Below are positions 49,752 to 59,462 of a DNA stretch of 64,000 bases, piece after piece. Each line of letters begins with the position of its first letter. Position 1 is the first letter of the stretch. Location of the stretch: the NCBI GenBank assembly GCA_910586215.1, contig CAJUGH010000019.1, positions 1 through 64,000 on the forward strand. Reading direction: 5' to 3'. The notes beneath the pieces were generated by a model. The model saw nothing but the letters and a program-made list of their open reading frames with translations, was not told where the DNA came from and did no database searches. Origin of the DNA: an uncultured Acetatifactor sp. Lineage in GTDB: Bacteria > Bacillota > Clostridia > Lachnospirales > Lachnospiraceae. A program made the translations under genes and the position numbers.

Positions 49752-51395
49752 ATGAATGCAACTATCATTTTATCAATGGCCGGGGGCTTAGGACTGTTTC
49801 TGTTCGGTATGCGTGTGATGAGTGATTCCATCGAGAAGGTGGCAGGGGCGAAGCTGCGCCGGATCCTGGAGATCTTCACCACCAACCGTTTTTCGGGAAT
49901 GCTGGTGGGCATTGTGTTTACCGGGATCATCCAGTCTTCCTCCGCCTGTACGGCCATGGTGGTCAGCTTTGTAAATGCAGGGCTGATGAACCTGTACCAG
50001 GCGGCGGGGGTGATCTTCGGTGCCAATATCGGCACCACCATTACCTCCCAGCTTGTCTCTTTCAACCTGTCAGCTTATGCACCTGTGATATTGCTCAGTG
50101 GTGTCCTGGTGGTCATGTTCTGCAAGAATGAGAAGGTGAAGCAGTTCGCGGAGATCATCATCGGGTTTGGTGTCCTGTTCCTGGGGCTGAGCACCATGTC
50201 CAGTTCCATGGCCAGCATGCGGGAGGTGCCACAGATCGTGGAACTGCTCAGTTCCCTGCGCAATCCCTTGATGGCAACCCTGATGGGGTTGCTGCTGACC
50301 TCCGTGATCCAGAGTTCCTCAGTGACGGTAAGCATTGTACTGCTTCTGGCCAACCAGGATCTGCTGTCCCTGCCCATTACCCTCTATATCATACTGGGAT
50401 GCAACATTGGGGCATGCACCACGGCACTGCTGGCTTCCCTGGCAGGCAAGAAGGATGCCAAACGGGCAGCGCTGATCCATTTCTGGTTCAATGTGATCGG
50501 TACCCTGGTGCTGTATGTGCTCCTGTTCGTGGCACAGGAGCCGGTGATGAAGCTGATCTGGTCTGTGTCTGCGGACAATGGGCGCTTTGTGGCAAATGCC
50601 CACACCATGATCAAGATATTCCAGGTGATCGTGCTCTTCCCTTTCTCCAACTGGATTGTGAAACTCTCCGTCCTGTGTGTGCCCGGAGAGGATAAGAAGG
50701 TGAATTACAGGGAGAGTTACCAGTTGAAATACATTGGGGAGAAGGTGGTCTTCAATCCCGCCACTGCCGTGGTGGAGGTCATCAAGGAGTTAGAGCGCAT
50801 GGCCTCCCTGGCCAATGAGAACTTGAACAGAGCCATGAATGCGCTGGTTACACTGGATGAAGAGGATATTGCAGAGGTGTATGAGGTGGAGAAGAATATC
50901 AACTTCCTGAATCACGCCATCACGGATTACCTGGTGAAGATCAACCAGACCACCCTGCCCATAGAGGATCTGAAGAGCCTGGGGGCCCTGTTCCATGTGG
51001 TAAATGACATTGAGCGGATCGGGGACCATGCGGAGAATGTGGCGGATGCCGCCAGGCAGAGGAAGGAGACAGGGGCATCCTTCAGCCCGGATGCCACTCA
51101 TGAACTGGGAGAGATGCTGGACATGGTCAACAAGATCATCCAATATTCCATCGATATGTTTGCCAAGAGTGATGAGAGCCACATGCAGGAGGTAATCACC
51201 CTGGAGGACAAGGTGGATGCCATGGAGAAGAAGCTCCAGAAGAAGCATGTGGAGCGGCTGACAAAAGGCGAATGCACCGCAGAAGGCGGCATGATCTTCT
51301 CTGACATTGTGTCCGGTCTGGAGAGGGTGGCTGATCATGCCACCAATATCGCCTTTGCCATTGTGGTGGCGGAAAAGGAGGCAGAAGTGGATTAG
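49752..51395 (+). CDS. Na/Pi cotransporter family protein with PhoU-like domain
   Basis: A 547-residue membrane protein. The N-terminal 310 residues carry the duplicated Na/Pi-cotransporter (NptA/PF02690-type) repeat: GIIQSSSACTAMVVSFVNAG and SVIQSSSVTVSIVLLL, each with a QSSS motif, plus GANIGTTIT and GCNIGACTT. The C-terminal 200 residues are a helical PhoU-like domain (LFHVVNDIERIGDHAENVADAA, GLERVADHATNIAFAIV). It likely takes up phosphate with sodium, the PhoU domain regulating. The ATG at 49752 follows GAAGGGAAAG. Monocistronic. Confidence 0.94.
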   Translation: MNATIILSMAGGLGLFLFGMRVMSDSIEKVAGAKLRRILEIFTTNRFSGMLVGIVFTGIIQSSSACTAMVVSFVNAGLMNLYQAAGVIFGANIGTTITSQLVSFNLSAYAPVILLSGVLVVMFCKNEKVKQFAEIIIGFGVLFLGLSTMSSSMASMREVPQIVELLSSLRNPLMATLMGLLLTSVIQSSSVTVSIVLLLANQDLLSLPITLYIILGCNIGACTTALLASLAGKKDAKRAALIHFWFNVIGTLVLYVLLFVAQEPVMKLIWSVSADNGRFVANAHTMIKIFQVIVLFPFSNWIVKLSVLCVPGEDKKVNYRESYQLKYIGEKVVFNPATAVVEVIKELERMASLANENLNRAMNALVTLDEEDIAEVYEVEKNINFLNHAITDYLVKINQTTLPIEDLKSLGALFHVVNDIERIGDHAENVADAARQRKETGASFSPDATHELGEMLDMVNKIIQYSIDMFAKSDESHMQEVITLEDKVDAMEKKLQKKHVERLTKGECTAEGGMIFSDIVSGLERVADHATNIAFAIVVAEKEAEVD

Positions 51396-51440
51396 GAAAT
51401 AGAATCGGAAATAGATTTTTATGGAAATATCTGTAAGCTG

Positions 51441-51469
51441 TTGACAGGAGATGGGAAAGTATGTATAAT
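51441..51469 (+). promoter_or_regulatory. Consensus sigma-A promoter for the NlpC/P60 gene
   Basis: TTGACA (51441-51446), 17-base spacer, TATAAT (51464-51469): a perfect match to consensus. The transcript would have a leader of about 140 bases before the ATG at 51619. Confidence 0.93.
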
Positions 51470-51618
51470 TTGTACCATGGCGTAACAAAATTGTAACATA
51501 TTTGTAAAAAACATTTCATCTTTCGGGAATATTGCAGGGAACGGAAGAATCCGTAGCACCTGTTATAGGGCAGGGTAACCTGACGGTTTCTGAGGACAGA
51601 ATACAGAGGAAAGAATCC

Positions 51619-52671
51619 ATGAAACATTTTAAAGACAGTAAGAAATATATAGGAATCTGTGCCGGACTGGTGTGCTGCCTGGCGGCAGCTACTCCCCTGG
51701 AGGCATCTGCGGCTGCTTCCCTGGAGGACAGTGTGCTGCAGACTGCGGGAGTGGCTTCCCTGCTGGTCTCCACCGGACGTACCGAGGAGGAATACTTAGA
51801 GGCAGCCAGGCAGGCAGAAGGGGCGGCCTGGGGGTATACCAACATCGGCATTGCCAATGTGGACAGCGGGAACCTGAATGTGAGGGAACAGCCATCCACA
51901 GAGGGCAAGCTGGTGGGTAAGATGCCCAAGAACTCGGCCTGTGAGGTGCTGGAGTCGGCAGACGGCTGGGCACATATCAAGTCCGGGGAAGTGGAAGGGT
52001 ATGTGAGCCTGGAATACCTGTTCACGGGACCGGATGCGAAGCTGGCGGCCAGTGACCTGGTGCGCACAGTGGCGGTGGCTAACACAGACGGCTTGAACGT
52101 GCGGGAGCAGCCCAGCCTGGAAGGAGCCATCCTGACCCAGGTGCCGGAAGGGGAGGAACTGGAATATGTGGAGACAGTGGATGGCTGGGTGAAGGTGTCC
52201 ATTGACGGGGAGGAAGCTTACATCTCTTCGGAGTATGTGACAGTGGAGGAAAAGCTCGACACAGCCATTACCATGACGGAGCTGCTCTATGGCCAGGGTG
52301 TGTCTGATGTGCGGGTGGAACTTGTGGAGTATGCCAAGCAGTTTTTGGGGAACCCTTATGTGTACGGGGGCACCAGCCTTACCAAAGGCGCGGATTGCTC
52401 CGGATTCGTACTCAGTGTGTTCAAGAAGTTTGGCGTATCCCTAAGCCATCATTCCGGCTCCCAGGCCAATGCGGGCACGAAGATTGCAGCCGGGGACCTG
52501 CAGCCCGGGGACCTGGTGTTCTATGGGAACAGCCGGGGAACCGTCAACCATGTGGCCATCTATATCGGCGGCGGGCAGGTGATCCATGCAAGTTCCCCCA
52601 CCACAGGGATCAAGATCAGCAAATACAATTACCGCACTCCTGTGAAATGTGTGAAGATATTACAGGATTAA
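51619..52671 (+). CDS. Secreted NlpC/P60 endopeptidase with two SH3b domains
   Basis: A 350-residue cell-wall hydrolase. The signal peptide (MKHFKDSKKYIGICAGLVCC) ends near ASA. Two bacterial SH3 domains follow: NVDSGNLNVREQPSTEGKLVG and NTDGLNVREQPSLEGAILT. The C-terminal NlpC/P60 domain has the catalytic Cys in GADCSGFVLSVFKKFG, GDLQPGDLVFYG and the His in VNHVAIYIGGG. It cleaves peptidoglycan stem peptides, probably D-iGlu-mDAP bonds, for growth or separation. The ATG at 51619 follows AGAGGAAAG; the consensus promoter suggests strong constitutive expression. Confidence 0.95.
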   Translation: MKHFKDSKKYIGICAGLVCCLAAATPLEASAAASLEDSVLQTAGVASLLVSTGRTEEEYLEAARQAEGAAWGYTNIGIANVDSGNLNVREQPSTEGKLVGKMPKNSACEVLESADGWAHIKSGEVEGYVSLEYLFTGPDAKLAASDLVRTVAVANTDGLNVREQPSLEGAILTQVPEGEELEYVETVDGWVKVSIDGEEAYISSEYVTVEEKLDTAITMTELLYGQGVSDVRVELVEYAKQFLGNPYVYGGTSLTKGADCSGFVLSVFKKFGVSLSHHSGSQANAGTKIAAGDLQPGDLVFYGNSRGTVNHVAIYIGGGQVIHASSPTTGIKISKYNYRTPVKCVKILQD

Positions 52672-52792
52672 GGGTTTACTTTTCGGCAAGGATATGTTAC
52701 CATACTTAAGGACAATTTAGCCGATGCCCAGATCAGGGATGCTCCGACCCGGTCTTAGTGTCCGGCGGTTTTAAGAACAAGGAGGAAAAGAA

Positions 52793-53059
52793 ATGATTTC
52801 TAAGGAAAAAAAGACAGCTATTATGAACGAGTACGCCAGGACTCCCGGCGACACAGGCTCCCCTGAGGTACAGGTGGCAGTCCTGACTGCAAGGATCCAG
52901 GAACTTACCGACCATCTGAAGGAGAACCCTAAGGATCATCACTCCCGCAGGGGTATGCTGAAAATGGTAGGACAGAGGCGCGGCCTTCTGGACTACTTGA
53001 AGAAGAAGGATATCGAGAGATATCGTTCCTTGATTGAGAGGCTTGGCCTTAGAAAATAG
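52793..53059 (+). CDS. rpsO: 30S ribosomal protein S15
   Basis: An 88-residue primary 16S rRNA-binding protein: NEYARTPGDTGSPEVQVAVLTARI, LTDHLKENPKDHHSRRGMLKMVGQRRGLLDYLK and RYRSLIERLGLRK. The ATG at 52793 follows AAGGAGG. It lies directly before pnp, the usual order. Confidence 0.98.
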   Translation: MISKEKKTAIMNEYARTPGDTGSPEVQVAVLTARIQELTDHLKENPKDHHSRRGMLKMVGQRRGLLDYLKKKDIERYRSLIERLGLRK

Positions 53060-53069
53060 TCTTGTAAAT

Positions 53070-53105
53070 GAGCGGAGATGGCCGTTTTGCGGCACCTCCG
53101 CTTGT
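53070..53105 (+). promoter_or_regulatory. Hairpin in the rpsO-pnp gap
   Basis: AGCGGAG pairs with CTCCGCT in the first 50 bases of the 208-base rpsO-pnp gap, with a partly paired inner part (GGCCG/CGGC). In other bacteria RNase III cuts a stem here for pnp autocontrol; that role is only analogy. No gene is visible in the rest of the gap. Confidence 0.45.
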
Positions 53106-53267
53106 TGTCTGAAACAAGAAGTGCAAAAAGGAAACCTGCGGGGCAGAAGGAAGCCCGAGACCGCTGAAAAGGGTGTGCCAGACACAGCGGCATGTGTTTT
53201 TCAGTAGTTTCGGTGTCTTCTGTTCCGGAGACAGATTACCGCTGTAGCGGTGGAATGGAGGATATGT

Positions 53268-55358
53268 ATGTACAAGACGTATGAGATGGAACTGGGCGGA
53301 CGCCCCCTTAGGGTGGACATAGGCCGTGTGGGCAAGCAGGCCAATGGCTGTGCCTTTATGCATTACGGGGACACCACAGTGCTCTGCACTGCCACGGCAA
53401 GCGAGAAGCCCAGGGAGGGGATTGACTTCTTCCCTTTAAGTGTGGAGTACGAGGAGAAGCTCTATGCCGTGGGCAAGATTCCTGGTGGTTTCAACAAGAG
53501 AGAGGGTAAGGCCAGCGAGAATGCCGTCCTGACCAGCCGCGTCATCGACAGGCCCATGCGCCCCCTGTTTCCCAAGGATTACCGCAATGACGTGACATTG
53601 AATAACCTGGTGATGAGTGTGGATCCGGAATGCCGTCCGGAACTGGTGGCCATGATTGGCGCGGCCATTGCCACCTGTGTGTCCGACATTCCTTTCGACG
53701 GACCCTGTGCCATGACCCAGATGGGACTGCTCGACGGGGAACTGATCGTGAATCCTTCCCAGGAACAGTGGAAGAAAGGGGACTTGAACCTGACGGTGGC
53801 TTCCACCAGGGAGAAGGTCATCATGATTGAGGCCGGTGCCAATGAGGTGCCTGAAGCGAAGATGATCGAAGCCATCTACAAGGCCCATGAGATCAATCAG
53901 ACCATTATCGCCTTCATTGACAGGATTGTGGCGGAGATGGGGAAGGCCAAGCACAGTTATACCAGCTGTGCCATTCCGGAGGAGATGTTCCGGGCCATGA
54001 AGGAGATTGTGTCCCCGGAAGAGATGGAGACAGCTGTGTTCACCGATGACAAGCAGACCAGGGAAGAGAATATCCGTGTGATCACGGAGAAGCTTACGGA
54101 AGCTTTTGCAGAGAAAGAGGACTGGCTGGCCGTGCTTGGGGAGGCTGTCTACCAGTATGAGAAGAAGACGGTGCGCAAGATGATCCTGAAGGATCACAAG
54201 CGTCCGGATGGACGTGAGATCACCCAGATCCGCCCGCTGGCGGCTGAGGTGGACATCATACCCAGGGTTCATGGTTCTGCCATGTTTACCAGGGGCCAGA
54301 CCCAGATCTGCAATGTATGTACCCTGGCGCCTCTCTCTGAGCAGCAAAAGATTGACGGCCTGGATGAGAATGAAGTGAGCAAGAGATATATGCACCATTA
54401 CAATTTCCCCTCTTACTCTGTGGGGGAGACCAAGCCCTCCAGGGGACCGGGAAGAAGGGAGATCGGCCATGGGGCGCTGGCAGAGCGTGCCTTGATCCCT
54501 GTGCTGCCCAGCGAGGAGGAGTTCCCTTATACGATCCGTACCGTGTCCGAGACCTTTGAGTCAAACGGTTCCACCTCCATGGCTTCCACCTGTGCATCCT
54601 GCATGTCCCTGATGGCGGCAGGGGTGCCCTTGAAGAAGATGGTGGCAGGTATCTCCTGCGGCCTGGTGACCGGAGAGACAGACGATGAGTTTGTGTTGCT
54701 GACGGATATCCAGGGACTGGAAGACTTTTTCGGGGATATGGATTTCAAGGTGACGGGTACCACCGAAGGCATCACGGCCATCCAGATGGATATCAAGATC
54801 CATGGCCTTACAAGGCCCATCGTGGAAGGGGCCATTGCAAGATGCCGGGAGGCGAGACTGTTTATCATGGATAACTGCATGAAGCCAGCCATCGCAGTGC
54901 CCAGGCCGGAGGTAGGGCCTTATGCCCCTAAGATCATTTCCCTCCAGATTGATCCTGAGAGAATCGGGGATGTGGTAGGCCAGAGGGGCAAGACCATCAA
55001 TGAGATCATTGCCCGTACCGGCGTGAAGATTGACATTACCGATGACGGCATGGTATCCATCTGCGGAACAGATAAAGAGATGATGGCCAAGGCAGAGGAT
55101 ATGGTGAAGATCATTGTCACCGATTTCGAGGCTGGACAGATCTTCAAAGGAAAAGTGGTGAGCATCAAGGAGTTCGGTGCATTCCTGGAGTTCGCACCGG
55201 GCAAGGAAGGTATGGTGCATATCTCCAAGATTGCCAGGGAGAGGATCAACAGGGTGGAGGATGTACTGACCCTGGGAGATGTGGTCACTGTGGTATGCCT
55301 TGGCAAGGACAAGATGGGCAGGATCAGTTTCTCCATGAAGGATGTGGCCCAGAAATAA
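53268..55358 (+). CDS. pnp: Polyribonucleotide nucleotidyltransferase (PNPase)
   Basis: A 696-residue phosphorolytic 3'-5' exoribonuclease, part of RNA decay. Two RNase PH-like domains (PGGFNKREGKASENAVLTSR; GSAMFTRGQTQICNVCTLAP) with GTTEGITAIQMDIKI, then a KH domain (GDVVGQRGKTINEIIARTGVKIDI) and an S1 domain (FKGKVVSIKEFGAFLEFAPGKEGMVHISKIA). The ATG at 53268 (MYKTYEMELGG) has TGGAGGATAT upstream. It is terminated by a strong hairpin at 55381. Confidence 0.98.
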   Translation: MYKTYEMELGGRPLRVDIGRVGKQANGCAFMHYGDTTVLCTATASEKPREGIDFFPLSVEYEEKLYAVGKIPGGFNKREGKASENAVLTSRVIDRPMRPLFPKDYRNDVTLNNLVMSVDPECRPELVAMIGAAIATCVSDIPFDGPCAMTQMGLLDGELIVNPSQEQWKKGDLNLTVASTREKVIMIEAGANEVPEAKMIEAIYKAHEINQTIIAFIDRIVAEMGKAKHSYTSCAIPEEMFRAMKEIVSPEEMETAVFTDDKQTREENIRVITEKLTEAFAEKEDWLAVLGEAVYQYEKKTVRKMILKDHKRPDGREITQIRPLAAEVDIIPRVHGSAMFTRGQTQICNVCTLAPLSEQQKIDGLDENEVSKRYMHHYNFPSYSVGETKPSRGPGRREIGHGALAERALIPVLPSEEEFPYTIRTVSETFESNGSTSMASTCASCMSLMAAGVPLKKMVAGISCGLVTGETDDEFVLLTDIQGLEDFFGDMDFKVTGTTEGITAIQMDIKIHGLTRPIVEGAIARCREARLFIMDNCMKPAIAVPRPEVGPYAPKIISLQIDPERIGDVVGQRGKTINEIIARTGVKIDITDDGMVSICGTDKEMMAKAEDMVKIIVTDFEAGQIFKGKVVSIKEFGAFLEFAPGKEGMVHISKIARERINRVEDVLTLGDVVTVVCLGKDKMGRISFSMKDVAQK

Positions 55359-55380
55359 GGAACGGACTGTTAGGGCGTTT

Positions 55381-55435
55381 TGGCAGTGTTATCCTTAGGT
55401 GGTAGTCCCATCTTTGGATGACACTGCCATCTTTT
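55381..55435 (+). terminator. Rho-independent terminator of pnp
   Basis: A 14-bp stem, TGGCAGTGTTATCC (55381-55394) with 55416-55429 (one G-T), is followed by TCTTTT. Confidence 0.88.
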
Positions 55436-55456
55436 GTGCGGACAGATGGAGGAGGA

Positions 55457-56509
55457 ATGAAAAGGGTAGTCAGATACGATTTGCTGCGCATTGCCGCATG
55501 TTTTGCCATCGTGCTGTTGCATGTATCCAATAGCTATTGGTATACGGTAGACGTAAACAGCCAGGATTTTGTTACTATGACCATTTATAACAGCCTTACC
55601 AGATTTGGTGTGCCTGTCTTTTTCATGTTAAGCGGTCTTTTCCTGTTGGATCCTGAACGGGAATTCCAGGTCGGAAAGTGGGGGAAGAAACTGCTCAGGC
55701 TGGCTGTGGGATTTTTCCTATGGTCTCTGTTCTATGCGTTTCAGAGCATCCTGTTCCACGGGTTTTTCCACGGGTGGGGCAGCGTCACCCGGGAAATGTG
55801 GTGGGACGGGGTGGTAAGACTTTTACGGGGACATGGACACATGTGGTTTCTCTGGGACTTGTTTGGTTTCTACCTGCTGCTGCCCATCCTACGGAAAGTA
55901 TGCGAGGATATCAAGGTCCTGGGGTATTTTCTGCTCCTGTGGGTGATTGTCCGTTTTGTGGTAGTGACAATATTGCCAGGGGTAGGTGGAGGCATGTTTC
56001 TGGCCACAGTGACCAATATGCATCTGTACATGCTCACAGGGTACATTGGCTATTTCCTGGGGGGCTATTACCTGTCCAGGGTTACGATTCCCAGATGGGG
56101 GAGGGGGCTGGTCTATGGGGCCGGGATGGGTGCCCTGGTGTTTACCATGGTGAAGACCATAGCGGACTGCAGGACGACCCTGTCTTATGACGACCACTGG
56201 TTTCTCCCAAGCAATACCAATGTGCTTCTGCTTAGTATTGCCATGTTTATATTTTTCCAGTATAGGAAGCTGCCAGGGCGCATAGAGAATGGCAAATGGG
56301 TGCCTGCCATGGCCAAATGTACTTTTTTTGTCTATATGATACATCCCTTTTTCATAGAGAAGCTGAATCTATTGGGAATCAAGGTGATCGCCTATCCGGT
56401 GGTGGTATCCATTCCGGTTATGACCATAGGGATCTTTGCAGTGGCCATGATGCTGGGCTGGGCTGTGGGAAAGATCCCAGTAGTGGGAAAATGGGTGACA
56501 ATCCAGTAA
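55457..56509 (+). CDS. Acyltransferase family 3 membrane protein
   Basis: A 350-residue protein with about ten membrane helices. It has the family-3 acyltransferase start RYDLLRIAACFAIVLLHVSNSYW (the His is catalytic), FGVPVFFMLSGLFLL, GHMWFLWDLFGFYLLLPIL and a late FFVYMIHPFFIEKL. Such enzymes O-acetylate or otherwise acylate sugars of cell-surface polymers. The ATG at 55457 follows GGAGGAGG. It stands alone after the pnp terminator. Confidence 0.92.
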   Translation: MKRVVRYDLLRIAACFAIVLLHVSNSYWYTVDVNSQDFVTMTIYNSLTRFGVPVFFMLSGLFLLDPEREFQVGKWGKKLLRLAVGFFLWSLFYAFQSILFHGFFHGWGSVTREMWWDGVVRLLRGHGHMWFLWDLFGFYLLLPILRKVCEDIKVLGYFLLLWVIVRFVVVTILPGVGGGMFLATVTNMHLYMLTGYIGYFLGGYYLSRVTIPRWGRGLVYGAGMGALVFTMVKTIADCRTTLSYDDHWFLPSNTNVLLLSIAMFIFFQYRKLPGRIENGKWVPAMAKCTFFVYMIHPFFIEKLNLLGIKVIAYPVVVSIPVMTIGIFAVAMMLGWAVGKIPVVGKWVTIQ

Positions 56510-56537
56510 CCATTTGGAAGGATCCGGATCGGGCAGG

Positions 56538-56595
56538 GAACTGTTGCAAAATATGTGTGACAGTTCAGACAGGGTACGGAACTGTTACAAGTATA
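56538..56595 (+). promoter_or_regulatory. Repeated GAACTGT boxes upstream of tldD
   Basis: GAACTGT at 56538-56544 and 56579-56585 (41 bases apart), and its inverse ACAGTTC at 56560-56566. A possible operator set for the tldD gene; weak evidence. Confidence 0.3.
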
Positions 56596-56613
56596 TCATA
56601 CAGGAGGGGCAAT

Positions 56614-57992
56614 ATGTTAACAAGAGAACTTGTCAAGGAAGCGCTTTACCGGGCGCTGGCAACAGGGGCAGATTATGCGGAGGTATACGCAGAACACACC
56701 CAGGGAAAAACCATCAACAACATATCGGGGAAGACGGATAAGATTGAGGACAGCATCATATCCGGGGTGGGCATCCGCATCTTCCAGGGAACCAGGTGTG
56801 TGTCAGGGTCAGCGTCCTCCCTGGATCCGGAGGCTGTGCGAAACTGTGCGGACAGGGTGGCAGATGCCCTGGCCGGTTCCAGGGGGATCCAGGATATCTG
56901 CCTTGTGGAACGTCTCTTCGGGGACATCCACCCGGTCAGGATCGTGCCTGCAAGTGTGGGGAATGCGCACAAGGCAGACTTCCTGAGAGAAGTGTGCCTG
57001 GCTGCCAAGGCATACAGCGGGGAGATCTCCCAGGTGAGCGGCAACTATGCGGAGGTGGACCACCAGATCCTCATAGCTACCAGTGAGGGACTGTATGCCC
57101 AGGACAGGCAGATCCGCAGCAGGGTGTTGGTGTCTTCCATAGCCAGCAGGGACGGGGAGAACCAGACCGGCAGTGTCGTCCCGGGGCCAGGAAGGGGCTG
57201 GAACTGTTCGAGACCCTGGATCCTGGCAAGATGGGCGCCCAGGCTTCTGCCCAGGCAGTGACCATGCTTCATGCCGGCTATATCCAGGCAGGTACCATGC
57301 CGGTAGCCATTGAGAATGGCTTCGGCGGCGTGATCTTCCACGAGGCCTGCGGCCATTCCCTGGAGGCCTCCTGTGTGGCGCTGGGGCAGTCCCAGTTTGC
57401 AGGAAAGCTGGGAACGCAGATCGCCAACCCCAAGGTCACGGCCATAGACGATGGGACGATACCCAATGCATGGGGTTCCATCAATATCGATGACGAGGGT
57501 ACACCGGGCCGCAGGAATGTGCTGATTGAAAAGGGTATCCTGAAGACTTACATGGTGGATAAGCTCAATGGACGCAGGATGGGGATGGAACCCACCGGGA
57601 ACTGCAGACGCCAGAGTTATCAGTTTGAGCCTACGTCCAGGATGACCAACACTTATATTGCTGCAGGGGACGATGAGGACGGGGATATCATTGCCTCCAT
57701 CGAATACGGACTATATGCCAGGAAGATGGGCGGCGGTTCGGTGAACCCGGTTACAGGACAGTTTAACTTTGCCGTGAACGAGGGATATATCATCCGGGAC
57801 GGAAAAATATGCGAACCGGTGCGGGGGGCCAGTCTGATCGGAAAGGGATCGGAAGTGCTCATGAACATTGACATGGTGGGCCGGAATGTGGAACGGGCAC
57901 AGGGCATGTGCGGCGCTTCCTCTGGCAGCATTCCCACGGATGTGGGACAGCCCTTGATCCGTGTGTCCTCCATTACGGTAGGGGGACGCTGA
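56614..57992 (+). pseudogene. tldD: TldD metalloprotease, interrupted by a -1 frameshift
   Basis: TldD/TldE form a zinc protease pair that trims modified peptides and helps antitoxin or microcin processing. The ATG at 56614 (MLTRELVKEAL) follows CAGGAGGGG. The first frame gives about 190 good residues, then loses homology after NQTGSVVPG and stops at 57261. The family sequence resumes in the -1 frame as ARKGLELFETLDPGK and runs to 57992, with the zinc motif HEACGH in GVIFHEACGHSLEA and the C-terminal TVGGR. The shift falls at CCCGGGG (57180-57186). One missing G restores a protein of about 459 residues, a normal length. It may be a sequencing error, a true mutation, or programmed slippage. 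Confidence 0.9.
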
Positions 57993-58063
57993 AAGGGACA
58001 GTCCATTTTGGCGCGTGCTGCGGAATCATATAAGCCCAAATTGTGGGCAGATAGGAGTCGGAG

Positions 58064-59446
58064 ATGACATATCAGGAGTTTAAGGAGACTGTCACTGCAA
58101 TCGCCCGGGATATGCAGATTGCGGATTACGAACTATACTATACCGAGGGGGATTCCACTTCCGTGGAGATCTATAAGGATGAGGTGAAGAGTTACAGTGT
58201 GGAGGAGGAACTGGGTGTCTGCTTCCGCTGCATCGTGGACGGCAGGGCAGGCTATGCCTCCACGGAGAACCTGACCACACAGGAAGCCCGGTCCCTGGTA
58301 CAGCGGGCATATGAGAATGCCGGATCCATGGAGAGTGAGGAGATAGCCCTGCTCTACCAGAAGGGAGACACCTATGCCACTCTGCCGGAAAATACGGATG
58401 TCCGGCCCACAGGCAGGGAACTGACGGACAAGGCCATGGAATTGCAGAAGGAAATGTATGCCCTGGATAGCAGGGTGGCAGATGGCACCCAGGCCTACAT
58501 GGCCTACGGCAGACAGAAATATGCCCTGTGTAACTCCAACGGTCTGGACCTGGAGGACGAGATATCCATGGCCCGGTGTTATGGCATGGCACTGGTGGCA
58601 GACGGAGAGGAAATGTACGACGGCTTCCAGAACAAGCGCGGGAAGCTGCAGGAATTTGACTTGAAGGAGATCGCCGGGGAAGCGGTGGAGGATGCCACCG
58701 CCAGCATTGGTGCAGGCAGCGTGCCCAGCGGGAAATACACAGTGGTATTCTCCAACAGGACCATGGCCACCCTGCTGGCCACTTACGCTTCCGTGTTCTC
58801 TGCAGAACAGGCCCAGAAGGGCATGTCCCTGCTGGCTGGAAAGGAAGGGGAGCGGATCGCGGCAGATTTTGTGACCATTGTGGACGATCCCAGGTATGAG
58901 GACAATCCGGTCAAGAGAACCTTTGACGGGGAAGGAGTTGCCACTTATGCGAAAAACGTGGTGGAGGGAGGTATCCTGCATACCCTGCTCCACAACCTGA
59001 AGACAGCCGCCAGGGCAGGGGTGAAGTCCACCGGCAATGCCAGTAAGCCCTCCTATGCCTCTGTGGTAGGCATCAGCCCCTTTACTTTCTATATCCGTCC
59101 TAAGACGGGAACCCAGGATGCCTGCGGGCAAAGGGAAAAAGAGCCAGAGGAATTGCTTGCCTGCGCAGGGGAAGGACTGTATGTGACAGAGGTCTCCGGC
59201 CTGCATGCAGGTGCCAATCCGGTGACAGGGGATTTCTCCCTTTCCTCCAAGGGATTCCAGATCCAGGACGGGAAAAAGGGAGCGCCGGTGAAGAACTTTA
59301 CGGTTTCCGGTAATTTCTTCTCCCTGCTTAGGCAGATGGAACAGATCGGATCGGACCTGGACTTTGTGAATGGGATGTATGGGTCGCCTTCGGTGCTGGT
59401 GCGGGAGATTTCTGTGGCCGGCGGCATGCAGAGGATACAAGAATAG
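58064..59446 (+). CDS. tldE: TldE/PmbA partner protein
   Basis: A 460-residue partner of TldD. Motifs: YELYYTEGDSTSVEIYKDEV near the N-terminus, SGKYTVVFSNRTMATLLATYASVFSAEQAQKGMSLL, RYEDNPVKRTFDGEGVAT and TLLHNLKTAARAG. It lacks the HExxxH zinc site, as expected for the non-catalytic subunit. The ATG at 58064 follows AGGAGTCGGAG. It lies 71 bases after tldD and probably shares its transcript. Its intactness argues that the pair is still in use or that the tldD lesion is recent or artefactual. Confidence 0.95.
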   Translation: MTYQEFKETVTAIARDMQIADYELYYTEGDSTSVEIYKDEVKSYSVEEELGVCFRCIVDGRAGYASTENLTTQEARSLVQRAYENAGSMESEEIALLYQKGDTYATLPENTDVRPTGRELTDKAMELQKEMYALDSRVADGTQAYMAYGRQKYALCNSNGLDLEDEISMARCYGMALVADGEEMYDGFQNKRGKLQEFDLKEIAGEAVEDATASIGAGSVPSGKYTVVFSNRTMATLLATYASVFSAEQAQKGMSLLAGKEGERIAADFVTIVDDPRYEDNPVKRTFDGEGVATYAKNVVEGGILHTLLHNLKTAARAGVKSTGNASKPSYASVVGISPFTFYIRPKTGTQDACGQREKEPEELLACAGEGLYVTEVSGLHAGANPVTGDFSLSSKGFQIQDGKKGAPVKNFTVSGNFFSLLRQMEQIGSDLDFVNGMYGSPSVLVREISVAGGMQRIQE

Positions 59447-59462
59447 GAACAGGAGGAAGTAT

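Noticed and set aside
58133..59440. Minus-strand open frame (435 codons) opposite tldE
   Set aside because: tldE on the plus strand has full family motifs and a good start; the antisense frame has no recognisable domain or ribosome binding site.
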